Assembly: GCF_937958065.1 (NCBI RefSeq)
Contig: NZ_CALFXI010000002.1
Coordinates: 62,001-126,000 of the forward strand
DNA from: an uncultured Steroidobacter sp.
GTDB lineage: Bacteria > Pseudomonadota > Gammaproteobacteria > Steroidobacterales > Steroidobacteraceae
Direction of reading: 5' to 3'
DNA length: 64,000 nt
Position 1 is the stretch's first letter. Each line of letters opens with the position of its first letter. Position numbers and translations under genes: made by a program. The notes beneath the pieces are model-generated. The model did no database searches. It was not told where the DNA came from and saw nothing but the letters and a program-made list of their open reading frames with translations. Shown here piece by piece: positions 47,741 through 56,265 of this stretch.

Positions 47741-48000
47741 CCGCCGCCATAGGCGGCGGCCGCCAGGGAAAAACGACGTTTTTTCCCGTGGCAGGGACTG
47801 CCCGATCGGCCGCCAGAAAAAAAGAACCCCGGCGACTTCTGGAGCCACCGGGGCAGTATTACCCGGCATGGGGATGGACCGGGTTACCGTCCACTCAGGG
47901 AGGTCAGCGGACGGGAGCGTCCTGGCCGACGCTCGGGAGTTATGACGCCCGCCGGGGGCGAAAGTTCCGCGACTTTTTCAGCCCGTTCGCGTGAAAAAAT
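47741..48000. repeat. Cluster of palindromes downstream of engB
   Basis: Perfect hairpin CCGCCGCC-ATA-GGCGGCGG at 47741-47759; GGGAAAAAC / GTTTTTTCCC at about 47767-47788; CCCCGG / CCGGGG at about 47827-47854; GAGCGTC / GACGCTC near 47917; and TTTTTCA / TGAAAAA near 47973-47998. No open frame is supportable here. Up to 48156 nothing else is recognised. Confidence 0.6.
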
Positions 48001-48156
48001 CTTCATGGTTTCAGGTGGTTAACCCTGATTGGATTGCGTCTCGCGAACCACATCCGGAAGCGTTGTGTGGCGCCACTTCCGTGGCTTTTGTGGCACACAC
48101 ACAACAAAGTGGCCTGACCAATTCGGCGCGACTCGGCGCGCCGGGAGCGCCGCAAA

Positions 48157-48777
48157 TCAGAACTTATAGGTGAACCCGAGCGACAGCATGGTCAGCCAGT
48201 CGCTGTCGTCGTGGTCGTCCCAGTCGTCGTCGTTCCAGTCCCACCAGTCGTCGTCATTGCGATTGTCGGCGTCCAGCAGAATGCCTTCGTACTCGATGCG
48301 GACCGCGAAGTTGTTGGCGCGGAACTGAGCGCCAATGCCGACCAGCGGCTCGGTGCTCTTGTCGCTGGTCGAGCCGAAGCCCCGCACCCGGAAGTCCGCG
48401 TCCAGCCGGGCCACGCCCAGCCGGCCGAACAGGTCGAAGTTGCTGCCCAGGGGCAGCATGCCGAGCGCGCTGACCGACACCGCCGAGTAATCGGCTTGCA
48501 GGTCGACGCCGAAGATGCGGTCGACCGGCTTGCCGAAGTCGGTGTAGTTCAGCTCCACCGCGACCCAGTCGATGATCCGGTAGCCCGCCGTCAGCTTGAA
48601 GCCGGTGTCGTCGGCGTCGAACTCCTGGCGCGTCTGGTCGTCCTTGAAGCGCACGGTCGAATCGCCGATGGAACCGCCAATATAGGGCCCGGCCAAAGCA
48701 GGGTCTCGCGCAAACGCGGCGGGACTCGCCGCGCACAGCGCGATGGGCAGTGCCAGCCAGCGCAGAGGCAAACGCAT
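48157..48777 (-). CDS. Outer-membrane beta-barrel protein with Asp/Trp-rich loop
   Basis: 206 residues from ATG 48777 (GGAG 8 nt upstream). A signal peptide ends at AAFA, followed by an eight-stranded barrel pattern (YIGGSIGDSTVRF, GFKLTAGYRIIDWVAVELNY) ending in the outer-membrane signature FTYKF. Between the last two strands is a highly acidic, aromatic insert of about 20 residues (NDDDWWDWNDDDW...DDSDW) not seen in its neighbour. It is 37 bp downstream of a paralogue at 48814. Ligand unknown. Confidence 0.85.
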   Translation of the reverse strand: MRLPLRWLALPIALCAASPAAFARDPALAGPYIGGSIGDSTVRFKDDQTRQEFDADDTGFKLTAGYRIIDWVAVELNYTDFGKPVDRIFGVDLQADYSAVSVSALGMLPLGSNFDLFGRLGVARLDADFRVRGFGSTSDKSTEPLVGIGAQFRANNFAVRIEYEGILLDADNRNDDDWWDWNDDDWDDHDDSDWLTMLSLGFTYKF

Positions 48778-48813
48778 GTTATTGCTCCGTTGCAATTCTT
48801 GTAGCGGATGTTT

Positions 48814-49332
48814 TTAGAGGAACGTGTAAGTCACGCCGAGCGAGAGCATGTTGGCGTCTTTCACATCGTCGATATCGAATTTCTCATACTCGGCGCGCAC
48901 GCTCAGGCTGAGCAGGCGGAATTGCACGCCGACGCCGTAGGCGAACTCGGTGCCATCGTCGCGGATGTTGCCGATGCCTCGGAGCGTGACCTCGCTGTCG
49001 TAGCTGATCACGCCACCCTTGGCGAAAACGTCCACCGGCCCGACGGGGAGGAAGAACACGCCGAAACCGCTGATGCCGTCGGCTTCCGCCGACACCTGGC
49101 CTTGCTTCGGCTCGCCGAAATTCACGTAGTTGGCCTCGATGCCGAACCAGTCCAGCGGCCGGATGCCGGCGATGATCTTGAAGCCGGTGTCGTCGCCGTC
49201 GACCCGCAGCGGGCCTTGCTCGATGTCGACGTTGGCATTGCCGAGGCTGGCGCCGAGATAGATGCCGTTGTCGGCGGCCATGGTGGCCGTGCTCGCCAGC
49301 AACAGTGCGGTGGCCAGGAGTGCTTTGCGCAT
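48814..49332 (-). CDS. Outer-membrane beta-barrel protein
   Basis: 172 residues from ATG 49332 (AAGGA upstream). A signal peptide ends at TMAA, followed by barrel strands (IYLGASLGNANV, GFKIIAGIRPLDWFGIEANYVNFGEP) and a C-terminal aromatic strand (SLGVTYTFL). It is related to the gene downstream in length and in the shared pattern DDTGFKxxAGxRxxDWxxxExNYxxFG, and looks like a tandem duplicate. Function unknown; small OmpA/OmpW-like barrels are the nearest class by pattern. Confidence 0.85.
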   Translation of the reverse strand: MRKALLATALLLASTATMAADNGIYLGASLGNANVDIEQGPLRVDGDDTGFKIIAGIRPLDWFGIEANYVNFGEPKQGQVSAEADGISGFGVFFLPVGPVDVFAKGGVISYDSEVTLRGIGNIRDDGTEFAYGVGVQFRLLSLSVRAEYEKFDIDDVKDANMLSLGVTYTFL

Positions 49333-49480
49333 GTTTAGAAGTCCTTTGAAATTACCAATGACATGTGACTGACAAACAGTCGGGCAGGGCATCAGGTTGC
49401 ATCAGCATGCACGAGCAACCTGAATCCGATATGAAATGTTGGCGAGGGGTGCCGCGTATAGCACGGCGCCGATGAAATGA

Positions 49481-52225
49481 TCAGTGCGCTTCGTCCCAAT
49501 TCGCGCCGATGCCGGCATCTACTTTGAGCGGCACGCGCAGCTGGGCGGCCCCGCTCATCAGCTCACGCACATGAGCGATCAGATCCTCCGCCAGGTCGCG
49601 TCGCACTTCGAAGACGAGCTCGTCATGCACCTGCAACAGCAGGCGCGCCGGCAGCTTGGATTGCGTCAACCAGTGGTCCACGTGAATCATCGCGCGCTTG
49701 ATGATATCAGCTGCCGTGCCTTGCATCGGTGCATTGATTGCGGCGCGTTCGGCGGCCTGTCGCAAGCCGGCGTTGCGTGCGTTGATGTCGTTTAGATACA
49801 GACGACGGCCGAACACCGTCTCCACGTAACCACGCTCGTGCGCGAGTTGACGTGTTTCGTCCATGTAACGTCGCACGCCCGGATAACGCTGGAAATACAA
49901 CTCCACGTAACGTGCGGCCGTGCCGCGCTCGATGCCGAGCCGCGACGCCAGGCCGAACGCCGACATGCCATAGATCAAACCGAAGTTGATCATCTTTGCC
50001 GTGCGGCGCTGATCGGCTGTCACGGTGTCGAGAGTCATGCCGAACACTTCGGCGGCAGTCGCCAGGTGGATGTCACGGTCTTCGCTGAAAGCTTTCAGCA
50101 AGCCTTCATCGCCCGACAGATGCGCCATGATGCGCAACTCGATCTGCGAGTAGTCGGCTGCGACGATGCACATATCCTGCGGGGCTACGAAGGCCTGGCG
50201 GATGCGGCGGCCTTCCGGCGTGCGAATCGGAATGTTCTGCAGATTCGGATCGGCGGAGGACAATCGCCCGGTCGCGGCGATCGCCTGTTGGTAACAAGTG
50301 TGCACGCGCTGCGTGGCTCGATTGATCTGCAGCGGCAGCTTGTCCGTGTAAGTCGATTTCAACTTCGCGAACGCGCGGTAATCCATGATGAGCCTGGGCA
50401 GCTCGTAACTCGCCGCCAGTTCTTCCAGCACGTCTTCCGCCGTCGACGGCTGACCCGTCGGTGTTTTGCGAATGACCGGCAGGCCCAGCTTGCCGAACAG
50501 CACTTCCTGCAGTTGTTTCGGTGATTCCAGCGAAAACTGTTGACCGGCAGTCGCGTACGCTTGTGCTTCGATCTCGCGCATGCGCGTGGCCAGCTCGCCG
50601 CTTTGTTTCCGCAGCAGATCGCCGTCGAGCAGCACACCCGCTCGTTCCATCTTCAGCAGCACGGACAGGAGCGGCTGTTCGATGCTGTCGTAAAGCTCTC
50701 GCAGCGGCGGCAGGGCTTCGAGCCTCGGCCACAGCAGACGATGCAACTGCAGAGCGAGGTCTGCTTCCTCGGACGCGTAGCTCGTCGCTGTGTCGAGCGC
50801 GACTTGATTGAACGCGATCTGTTTCGCGCCCTTGCCCGCGACGCTCTCGTACGGAATGGGATCGATGCCGAGATAGCGGCGCGAGATCGGCCCCAGCTCG
50901 TGCTTGGTCGCGGTGCTGTTCAGCACGTACGACTCGAGCATGATGTCGAACTTGTCGCCGCGCAGCTCGATGCCGGCGCGCTTGAGCACGTGGCCCTTGA
51001 ACTTCAGGTCGTAACCGACCTTCAGCGGTTGCTCGGCTTCGAGCACGGGCCGCAGCGCGCTCAGCACTGCGTCGCGCGACAATTGTTCCGGAGCACCCGG
51101 ATAATCGTGACTGATCGGCACGTAAGCGACGGTGCCAGGTTCGACACTGACGGCGATGCCGACAATATCGGCCTGCATGTAGCCGCTGTTCGTCGTCGCC
51201 ACGTTCAGCGACATCACTTTCGCTGATTTCAACTGCGCGACCCACGCCTCGAGCGCCGCGGCTGTCAGCACCGTTTCATAATTGCGCGGCACCGGGGCGG
51301 GCGGTGCGCCCTCTGCAGCGGGTGCTTCTGCGGAAGCGGCGGCCGGTCCGGCGGAGGCGCTCGGACCTTCATCGCCGACGAGCTGACGAAGCAGCGCGCG
51401 AAACTCCAAGCGCGTGAACAGCTCTCGCAGACGATCGCGATCCGGCTCGCCGACGCGCAATGTTTCAAACGGCTGGTCCAGCTTCACCTTCAGATCGATG
51501 GTCGCGAGCTTGCGCGACAGCTCGAGCTCTTTCATGCCGTTGCGCAGATTCTCGCCGACCTTGCCAGTGATGGCGGCGGCGTTCTCGACCAGCTTGTCGA
51601 GCGTGCCGTACTCGTTGAGCCATTTCGCCGCGGTTTTCGGCCCGACTTTGGGAATGCCGGGAATGTTGTCCGAGGTGTCGCCGACCAGCGCGAGATAATC
51701 GATGATCTGTTCGGGATAGACATCGAACTTGGTCTTGACGCCCTCGCGATTCAGGCGCGAGCCGGTCATGGTGTTGACCAGCGTGATGCGCTCGTTCACC
51801 AGCTGCGCCATGTCCTTGTCGCCGGTGGAGATGATCACATCGTAGCCTTGCGCCGCGGCGTCGCACGCCAGGGTGCCGATCACGTCGTCGGCTTCCACGC
51901 CCTCGATGCGCAGTAACGGCAATCCCATGGCACGAACGCTGTCGAGCAAAGGCTGCAGCTGCGAGCGCAAGTCATCCGGCATGGGCGTGCGCGTCGCTTT
52001 GTACGCTTCGAACAGCTCGTCGCGGAATGTCTTGCCGGGTGCGTCGAACACGACGGCGATCAGGTCCGGCGACTCTTCCTTGCGCAACTTCTGCAGCATG
52101 TTGAGCACGCCGAGCACCGCGCCGGTCGGCTCGCCACGCGAGTTGGTCAGCGGCGGCAACGCATGGAATGCGCGATACAAGTAACCTGAGCCGTCCACCA
52201 GGACGAGCTTGCGTTGTGCGGTCAT
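49481..52225 (-). CDS. polA: DNA polymerase I, proofreading site degenerate
   Basis: 914 residues, with three domains. The 5' nuclease (LVDGSGYLYRAFHALPP, residues 1-290) is intact. The 3'-5' exonuclease fold is recognisable (IVGIAVSVEPGTVAYVPISHDY), but the four catalytic acids have gone: DxE of motif I reads NVA (Asn341, Ala343), the motif II Asp is Lys410, and the motif III Asp is Glu487 (YASEE). The polymerase domain is intact (DYSQIELRIMAHLSGD, RRTAKMINFGLIYGMSAFGL, QVHDELVFEV). It is predicted to lack proofreading. Its start overlaps the lptM stop by one base (TAATG). Confidence 0.97.
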   Translation of the reverse strand: MTAQRKLVLVDGSGYLYRAFHALPPLTNSRGEPTGAVLGVLNMLQKLRKEESPDLIAVVFDAPGKTFRDELFEAYKATRTPMPDDLRSQLQPLLDSVRAMGLPLLRIEGVEADDVIGTLACDAAAQGYDVIISTGDKDMAQLVNERITLVNTMTGSRLNREGVKTKFDVYPEQIIDYLALVGDTSDNIPGIPKVGPKTAAKWLNEYGTLDKLVENAAAITGKVGENLRNGMKELELSRKLATIDLKVKLDQPFETLRVGEPDRDRLRELFTRLEFRALLRQLVGDEGPSASAGPAAASAEAPAAEGAPPAPVPRNYETVLTAAALEAWVAQLKSAKVMSLNVATTNSGYMQADIVGIAVSVEPGTVAYVPISHDYPGAPEQLSRDAVLSALRPVLEAEQPLKVGYDLKFKGHVLKRAGIELRGDKFDIMLESYVLNSTATKHELGPISRRYLGIDPIPYESVAGKGAKQIAFNQVALDTATSYASEEADLALQLHRLLWPRLEALPPLRELYDSIEQPLLSVLLKMERAGVLLDGDLLRKQSGELATRMREIEAQAYATAGQQFSLESPKQLQEVLFGKLGLPVIRKTPTGQPSTAEDVLEELAASYELPRLIMDYRAFAKLKSTYTDKLPLQINRATQRVHTCYQQAIAATGRLSSADPNLQNIPIRTPEGRRIRQAFVAPQDMCIVAADYSQIELRIMAHLSGDEGLLKAFSEDRDIHLATAAEVFGMTLDTVTADQRRTAKMINFGLIYGMSAFGLASRLGIERGTAARYVELYFQRYPGVRRYMDETRQLAHERGYVETVFGRRLYLNDINARNAGLRQAAERAAINAPMQGTAADIIKRAMIHVDHWLTQSKLPARLLLQVHDELVFEVRRDLAEDLIAHVRELMSGAAQLRVPLKVDAGIGANWDEAH

Positions 52226-52536
52226 TACGGGCCTGGCGGTGGTGGAGTGGTGGCGGGACGATCGGGATCGGGCGGGGACACCGTCGAGGGCTGCGATTGT
52301 CCGGGAAGCGAGCTGGGCGGCGACTGCTCGATGCGATCGCGATCTTTCTTTTGCGCCTGGGGCGCCGGCGGCAGCCTCAGAACTTTGCTGCCCTCGAACA
52401 CCGGCTCGGGCGGCGCCGCCGGCGGCGGCACTGGCTGCTGTCTGTCGTCAGGTAAATACAGCGGACCTTTCAGCCCGCATCCCGCCAGGCTGAACAGCAG
52501 CACGGCCAACCCGACTCTGCGCGCGGATGATTTCAT
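52225..52536 (-). CDS. lptM: LPS translocon maturation chaperone LptM (YifL-like lipoprotein)
   Basis: 103 residues. The lipobox is followed at once by the LptM signature GCGLKGPLYLP (Cys20), which inserts in the LptD barrel during its maturation. The rest is a Pro/Ser/Asp-rich disordered tail. Its TAA overlaps the polA ATG. The signature is short, so identity rests on that motif and the lipoprotein context. Confidence 0.85.
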   Translation of the reverse strand: MKSSARRVGLAVLLFSLAGCGLKGPLYLPDDRQQPVPPPAAPPEPVFEGSKVLRLPPAPQAQKKDRDRIEQSPPSSLPGQSQPSTVSPPDPDRPATTPPPPGP

Positions 52537-52567
52537 CGGCGCAGTATAAATGACCCTCCGGTCCGGG

Positions 52568-52996
52568 TCAGGCGTCGGGCTCGATCTCGATCACCGCCAT
52601 GGTCAGGCGCGAAATGCACACCAGCTTGTCGCGTTCGTCGGCGATACGAATCTCCCAGACGTGACTGCGGCGGCCGAGATGCAGCGGGCGCGCGGTGCCG
52701 ATCACGAAACCGCTGGCGACGCCGCGGATGTGATTGGCGTTGATCTCCTGGCCGAGGCAGCGGTACTTGCTCGGGTCGGTGGTCAGCATGGCCCCGTAGC
52801 TGCCCAGCGTTTCGGCCAGCGCCACCGACGCGCCACCGTGCAGGATGCCGTAGGGCTGATGGGTGCGATGATCGACCGGCATGCGGCCGCGGAGATAATC
52901 CGGGCCGATCTCGGTGAACTCGATGCCCAGATGCTCGGCCATGCCGATGCGCAAGGTGAGATCGGCGAGCGTGTAGGGTTTGAACCAGATGGACAT
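52568..52996 (-). CDS. Hotdog-fold acyl-CoA thioesterase (PaaI/EntH/MenI-like)
   Basis: 142 residues. The hotdog pattern has the helix opening QPYGILHGGASVALAETLGSYGA, where HGG and the following Glu are the active-site features of this branch. The ending SRLTMAVIEIEP is usual. Members hydrolyse aromatic acyl-CoA or proofread enterobactin assembly. With no menaquinone or siderophore genes nearby, the substrate cannot be named. It lies 31 bp upstream of lptM. Confidence 0.88.
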   Translation of the reverse strand: MSIWFKPYTLADLTLRIGMAEHLGIEFTEIGPDYLRGRMPVDHRTHQPYGILHGGASVALAETLGSYGAMLTTDPSKYRCLGQEINANHIRGVASGFVIGTARPLHLGRRSHVWEIRIADERDKLVCISRLTMAVIEIEPDA

Positions 52997-53019
52997 GCAA
53001 CTTCTCTGAATCGGAACAG

Positions 53020-54207
53020 CTACTTTTTACGCAGCTGAGCGCCGATGCGTCTATAGGCTTCGCGGAAAGAGATTCCTTCCTTGACGACCAGTTCATTGGC
53101 CTGAGCCGCCGCGTGGATTGACGGATCGAGTCGGATGCGGTCTTTGCGGAAGGTCACGCCGGCCAGTGCCGAAGGCAGAATGCCCAGCGTGTCCAGGCAC
53201 AGGTCGATGCCACGGAACAGCGGCACTTTGATGAGCTGCAGATCGCGCTGATAGCCCGACGGCAGCTTGGCGACGATGCCCATCACTTCGAGCAGACAAG
53301 CCTGCGCGCTGGCGCTGCGGCCGCGGATCAGCTCGAAAACGTCCGGGTTGCGTTTCTGCGGCATGATCGACGAGCCGGTGGTGAACGCATCCGGCAGCGC
53401 GACGAACGAGAACTCCTGCGTGTAGAACAGCAGCAGATCGGAGGCGAGGCGCGCCACGTCCTGCATGACCAGCGAGATCTCGAACAACAGCTGCGCTTCA
53501 GCCTTGCCGCGCGAGAGCTGCACCGAGGTCACCGGCTGCTGAACTGACGCGAACGCCAGCTTGTTCGCCGTGGCTTCGCGATCGATCGCCAGATTCGGCG
53601 AGCCATAACCGGCTGCGGAGCCGAGCGGGCTTTTCTGCAGACGGCGATGCACCTGCTGCAGGCCTTCGGCGTCGTCTCGCAGCTCGGCAGCGAAGCCGCC
53701 GGCCCACAACTGCACCGAGCTCGGCATCGCCTGCTGCATGTGAGTGTAGCCTGGCAGCGCGACATCACCTTCGCGTGCGGCCAGTTCGTCGAGAGCCTGT
53801 GCGGCGTCCTCGACGCGTTGTTTCAACTCGTCAACGGCGTCGCGCAGGTAGAGCCGAAGCGCGGTGAGCACCTGATCGTTACGAGAGCGACCGAGATGGA
53901 CGCGCTTGCCGGCCTCGCCAATGCGTTCGGTCAGCAGATTCTCCAGCGCCGTCTGGCCGTCCTCATGTTCGAGCAGCACCTGCCACTTGCCGGCGGCGTG
54001 CTCGGCAGCGATGTCGGTCAGGCCGCGACGGATCGCTTCCAGATCCGCCGCCGGCAGGAACCCCTGAGCGTTGAGCATCTCGGCGTGCGCGATCGAAGCG
54101 CGCACGTCGTATTCGACCAGGCGGTTGTCGAGCGCGTGATCCTCGCCCGCCGTGTAGCGCAAGACACGTTCGTCGAGCGGCGCGCCTTTGTCCCAGAGCC
54201 GGCTCAT
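53020..54207 (-). CDS. argH: Argininosuccinate lyase
   Basis: 395 residues, shorter than the usual 430-460; the C-terminal region is trimmed. Splits argininosuccinate to arginine and fumarate. Signatures: HLGRSRNDQV, LPGYTHMQQAMP, the SPLGSAAGYG segment and the signature loop GSSIMPQKRNPD. Last gene of the arginine operon, 45 bp after argB. Confidence 0.96.
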   Translation of the reverse strand: MSRLWDKGAPLDERVLRYTAGEDHALDNRLVEYDVRASIAHAEMLNAQGFLPAADLEAIRRGLTDIAAEHAAGKWQVLLEHEDGQTALENLLTERIGEAGKRVHLGRSRNDQVLTALRLYLRDAVDELKQRVEDAAQALDELAAREGDVALPGYTHMQQAMPSSVQLWAGGFAAELRDDAEGLQQVHRRLQKSPLGSAAGYGSPNLAIDREATANKLAFASVQQPVTSVQLSRGKAEAQLLFEISLVMQDVARLASDLLLFYTQEFSFVALPDAFTTGSSIMPQKRNPDVFELIRGRSASAQACLLEVMGIVAKLPSGYQRDLQLIKVPLFRGIDLCLDTLGILPSALAGVTFRKDRIRLDPSIHAAAQANELVVKEGISFREAYRRIGAQLRKK

Positions 54208-54252
54208 ACCGACATCACTCTGGTTCTTTCCAAAAACAGTGGCGTTGCTGAA

Positions 54253-55173
54253 TCAAGCATGCTGTTCGGCCGCGCTCAGCGCGCTGATGTTCTCGACCAC
54301 CAGCGTGCCCGTACCTTCATTCGTGAACACTTCGGCCAGGATGCTGTCGGTGCTCTTGTACGAAATCACGTGCACGCGACGCACGCCGCCGCGAATCGCC
54401 TCTTCGATGGCCTTGGCCTTCGGCAGCATGCCGTCCTTCAGGCTGCCCTGATCCTTGAGCTTCTGCAGACCCGCCAGATCCGTGTACGAAATGATGGAGC
54501 GCGGATCTTCCAGCGACTCGAGAATGCCGGGCGCACCGGTGACCAGCATCAGCTTCTCCGCTTTGAGCGCGGCGCCGATACCAGCTGCTACCGTGTCCGC
54601 ATTGATGTTGAGCAGCGTGCCTTTGTCATCGGCGGACACCGGGCTCACCACCGGCATCAGGCCGTCGTCCAGCAACTGCTGCAGCACTTTCGCGTCGATC
54701 AAATCGATGTCGCCGACGAAGCCGTAATCGACGGTCTCGCCTTCGACCTTCACCGGCGGACGCTTGTGAGCACGCACCAGGCCGGCATCGACGCCGCTCA
54801 CGCCGACCGCGGCGATATCCAGCTCGCGGCAGATGCCGAGAATCTGCGTGTTCACCAGGCCATTGAGCACCATGCTGGTGACTTCCATGGACTTCTCGTC
54901 GGTGACACGACGGCCCGCGACCATGCGCGGCGTGATCCCCAGCGATTCCTGGATCTGCGACAGCTGCGGACCGCCGCCGTGCACGAGCACGACGCGGATG
55001 CCGACCTGGTGCAGGATCGCGACTTGTTCGATCAGCGTGCGGGTCGACTCGAGGTCGCCGAACACACCGCCGCTGGCCTTGATGACGAACACCTTGCCCT
55101 TGTACATGCGAATGTACGGTGCAGCGCTGCGCAGAGCGCGAACGGCAACGGAGGGATCAGAGCGAAGCACCAC
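54253..55173 (-). CDS. argB: N-acylglutamate kinase (acetylglutamate kinase family)
   Basis: 306 residues. Amino-acid-kinase fold: FVIKASGGVFGD at the ATP site, LVHGGGPQLSQIQE, TDEKSMEVTSMVLNGLVNTQI, and NINADTVAAGIGAALKAEKLMLVTGAPGI. It phosphorylates the acylated glutamate in step two of arginine synthesis. Unlike the Xanthomonas-type bifunctional enzyme it has no C-terminal GNAT domain, so it cannot supply the acylation step. It sits between argF' and argH. Confidence 0.95.
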   Translation of the reverse strand: MVLRSDPSVAVRALRSAAPYIRMYKGKVFVIKASGGVFGDLESTRTLIEQVAILHQVGIRVVLVHGGGPQLSQIQESLGITPRMVAGRRVTDEKSMEVTSMVLNGLVNTQILGICRELDIAAVGVSGVDAGLVRAHKRPPVKVEGETVDYGFVGDIDLIDAKVLQQLLDDGLMPVVSPVSADDKGTLLNINADTVAAGIGAALKAEKLMLVTGAPGILESLEDPRSIISYTDLAGLQKLKDQGSLKDGMLPKAKAIEEAIRGGVRRVHVISYKSTDSILAEVFTNEGTGTLVVENISALSAAEQHA

Positions 55174-55229
55174 GGCAATATTCCTTGGAAAAGACTGATG
55201 ATGGAGAACGAACGAGCGGTCTGAAAATC

Positions 55230-56228
55230 TCAGCCGCGCAGCAGCCGGTACAGGACGGCCATCTGCACGACCATGCGGTTGAACGCTTCACGGATGACCA
55301 CGCTGCGCGGGCCGTCCAGAACTTCGTCGGAAACCGCGACATTACGCCGAACTGGCAGGCAATGCATGAAATGACAGCTTGGATCCGCCGTCCGGAACCA
55401 GCTTTCCTTGATGCACCAGTCGCTCAAGTATTCGCGCAGCCGCTTGTCGGCCTCGTCGTCGCCGTAGTGCTGCGGCGAGCCCCATTCTTTGGCGTAGATC
55501 ACGTGCGCGCCCTCGAGCGCCTCGGCGCGATTGTCCGTCTCGCGTACGGAACCGCCCGACGCCCTGGCGGCCTGTCGTGCTTTTTCCATGATGGGCTCGG
55601 GCAACGCGAAACCGTCCGGACGCAGCACGACCACTTCCATGCCGCGCATGGCCGCCATGTGAACCGTCGATGACGGCACGGCCAGCGGCAGGGCGCGAGG
55701 ATGATTGGCCCAGCTCAACACGAACTTGCCTTTCTCGGGCACGCGCAATTCATCCATCGTGTGCCAGTCGGCCAGCGCCTGGCACGGATGCGCCATCGCC
55801 GACTCCATGTTCACCAGCGGCTTGTCGCAAAGGTCCGCCATCATGCGGAAGCCGGTTTCGGCGAGGTCGGCGGCGAGATTGCGGTGTTCGGCAAACATGC
55901 GAATGCCGATAGCGTCGCAGTAGGAGGCGAGCACCGGCACGGCTTCGCGCACGTGTTCGGCTGCGGCGCCATTCATGATCGCGCCCGAGCGCGTTTCCAT
56001 CTGCCACGTGCCCTGGCCCGGCGTGATGACGACGGCCGTGCCGCCCAGACGCATCATCGCGCTCTGGAACGAAGCCAACGTACGCAGCGAGGGATTCAGG
56101 AACAGCAGGCCGAGCACTTTGCCCGCCAGGGCTTGCGGCTGCGGTGTCGTTTGCAGACGCGCGGCAAGGCCCAGCAGGTCCTTCACGTGCTCGCGCGGGA
56201 AATCGCCCAGGTCGAGAAAACGATTCAT
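55230..56228 (-). CDS. argF': N-acylornithine carbamoyltransferase (AOTCase/SOTCase family)
   Basis: 332 residues. It transfers carbamoyl from carbamoyl phosphate to N-acylated ornithine, replacing ordinary ArgF. The carbamoyl-phosphate loop reads NPSLRTLASF. HPCQALAD and FMHCLPVRRN are the diagnostic family motifs, and ETRSGAIMNG and WANHPRALPLAVP resemble the Bacteroides succinylornithine enzyme. The residue that selects acyl group (Glu in the Xanthomonas acetyl enzyme, Pro in the Bacteroides succinyl enzyme) is Ala90 here, in GAAAEH. From memory of published mutants, Ala at this site favours succinylornithine, so the substrate is open. Confidence 0.9.
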   Translation of the reverse strand: MNRFLDLGDFPREHVKDLLGLAARLQTTPQPQALAGKVLGLLFLNPSLRTLASFQSAMMRLGGTAVVITPGQGTWQMETRSGAIMNGAAAEHVREAVPVLASYCDAIGIRMFAEHRNLAADLAETGFRMMADLCDKPLVNMESAMAHPCQALADWHTMDELRVPEKGKFVLSWANHPRALPLAVPSSTVHMAAMRGMEVVVLRPDGFALPEPIMEKARQAARASGGSVRETDNRAEALEGAHVIYAKEWGSPQHYGDDEADKRLREYLSDWCIKESWFRTADPSCHFMHCLPVRRNVAVSDEVLDGPRSVVIREAFNRMVVQMAVLYRLLRG

Positions 56229-56265
56229 GATTGTTGCTCGTTGAGTTTACGACCCATGCGTCGTG

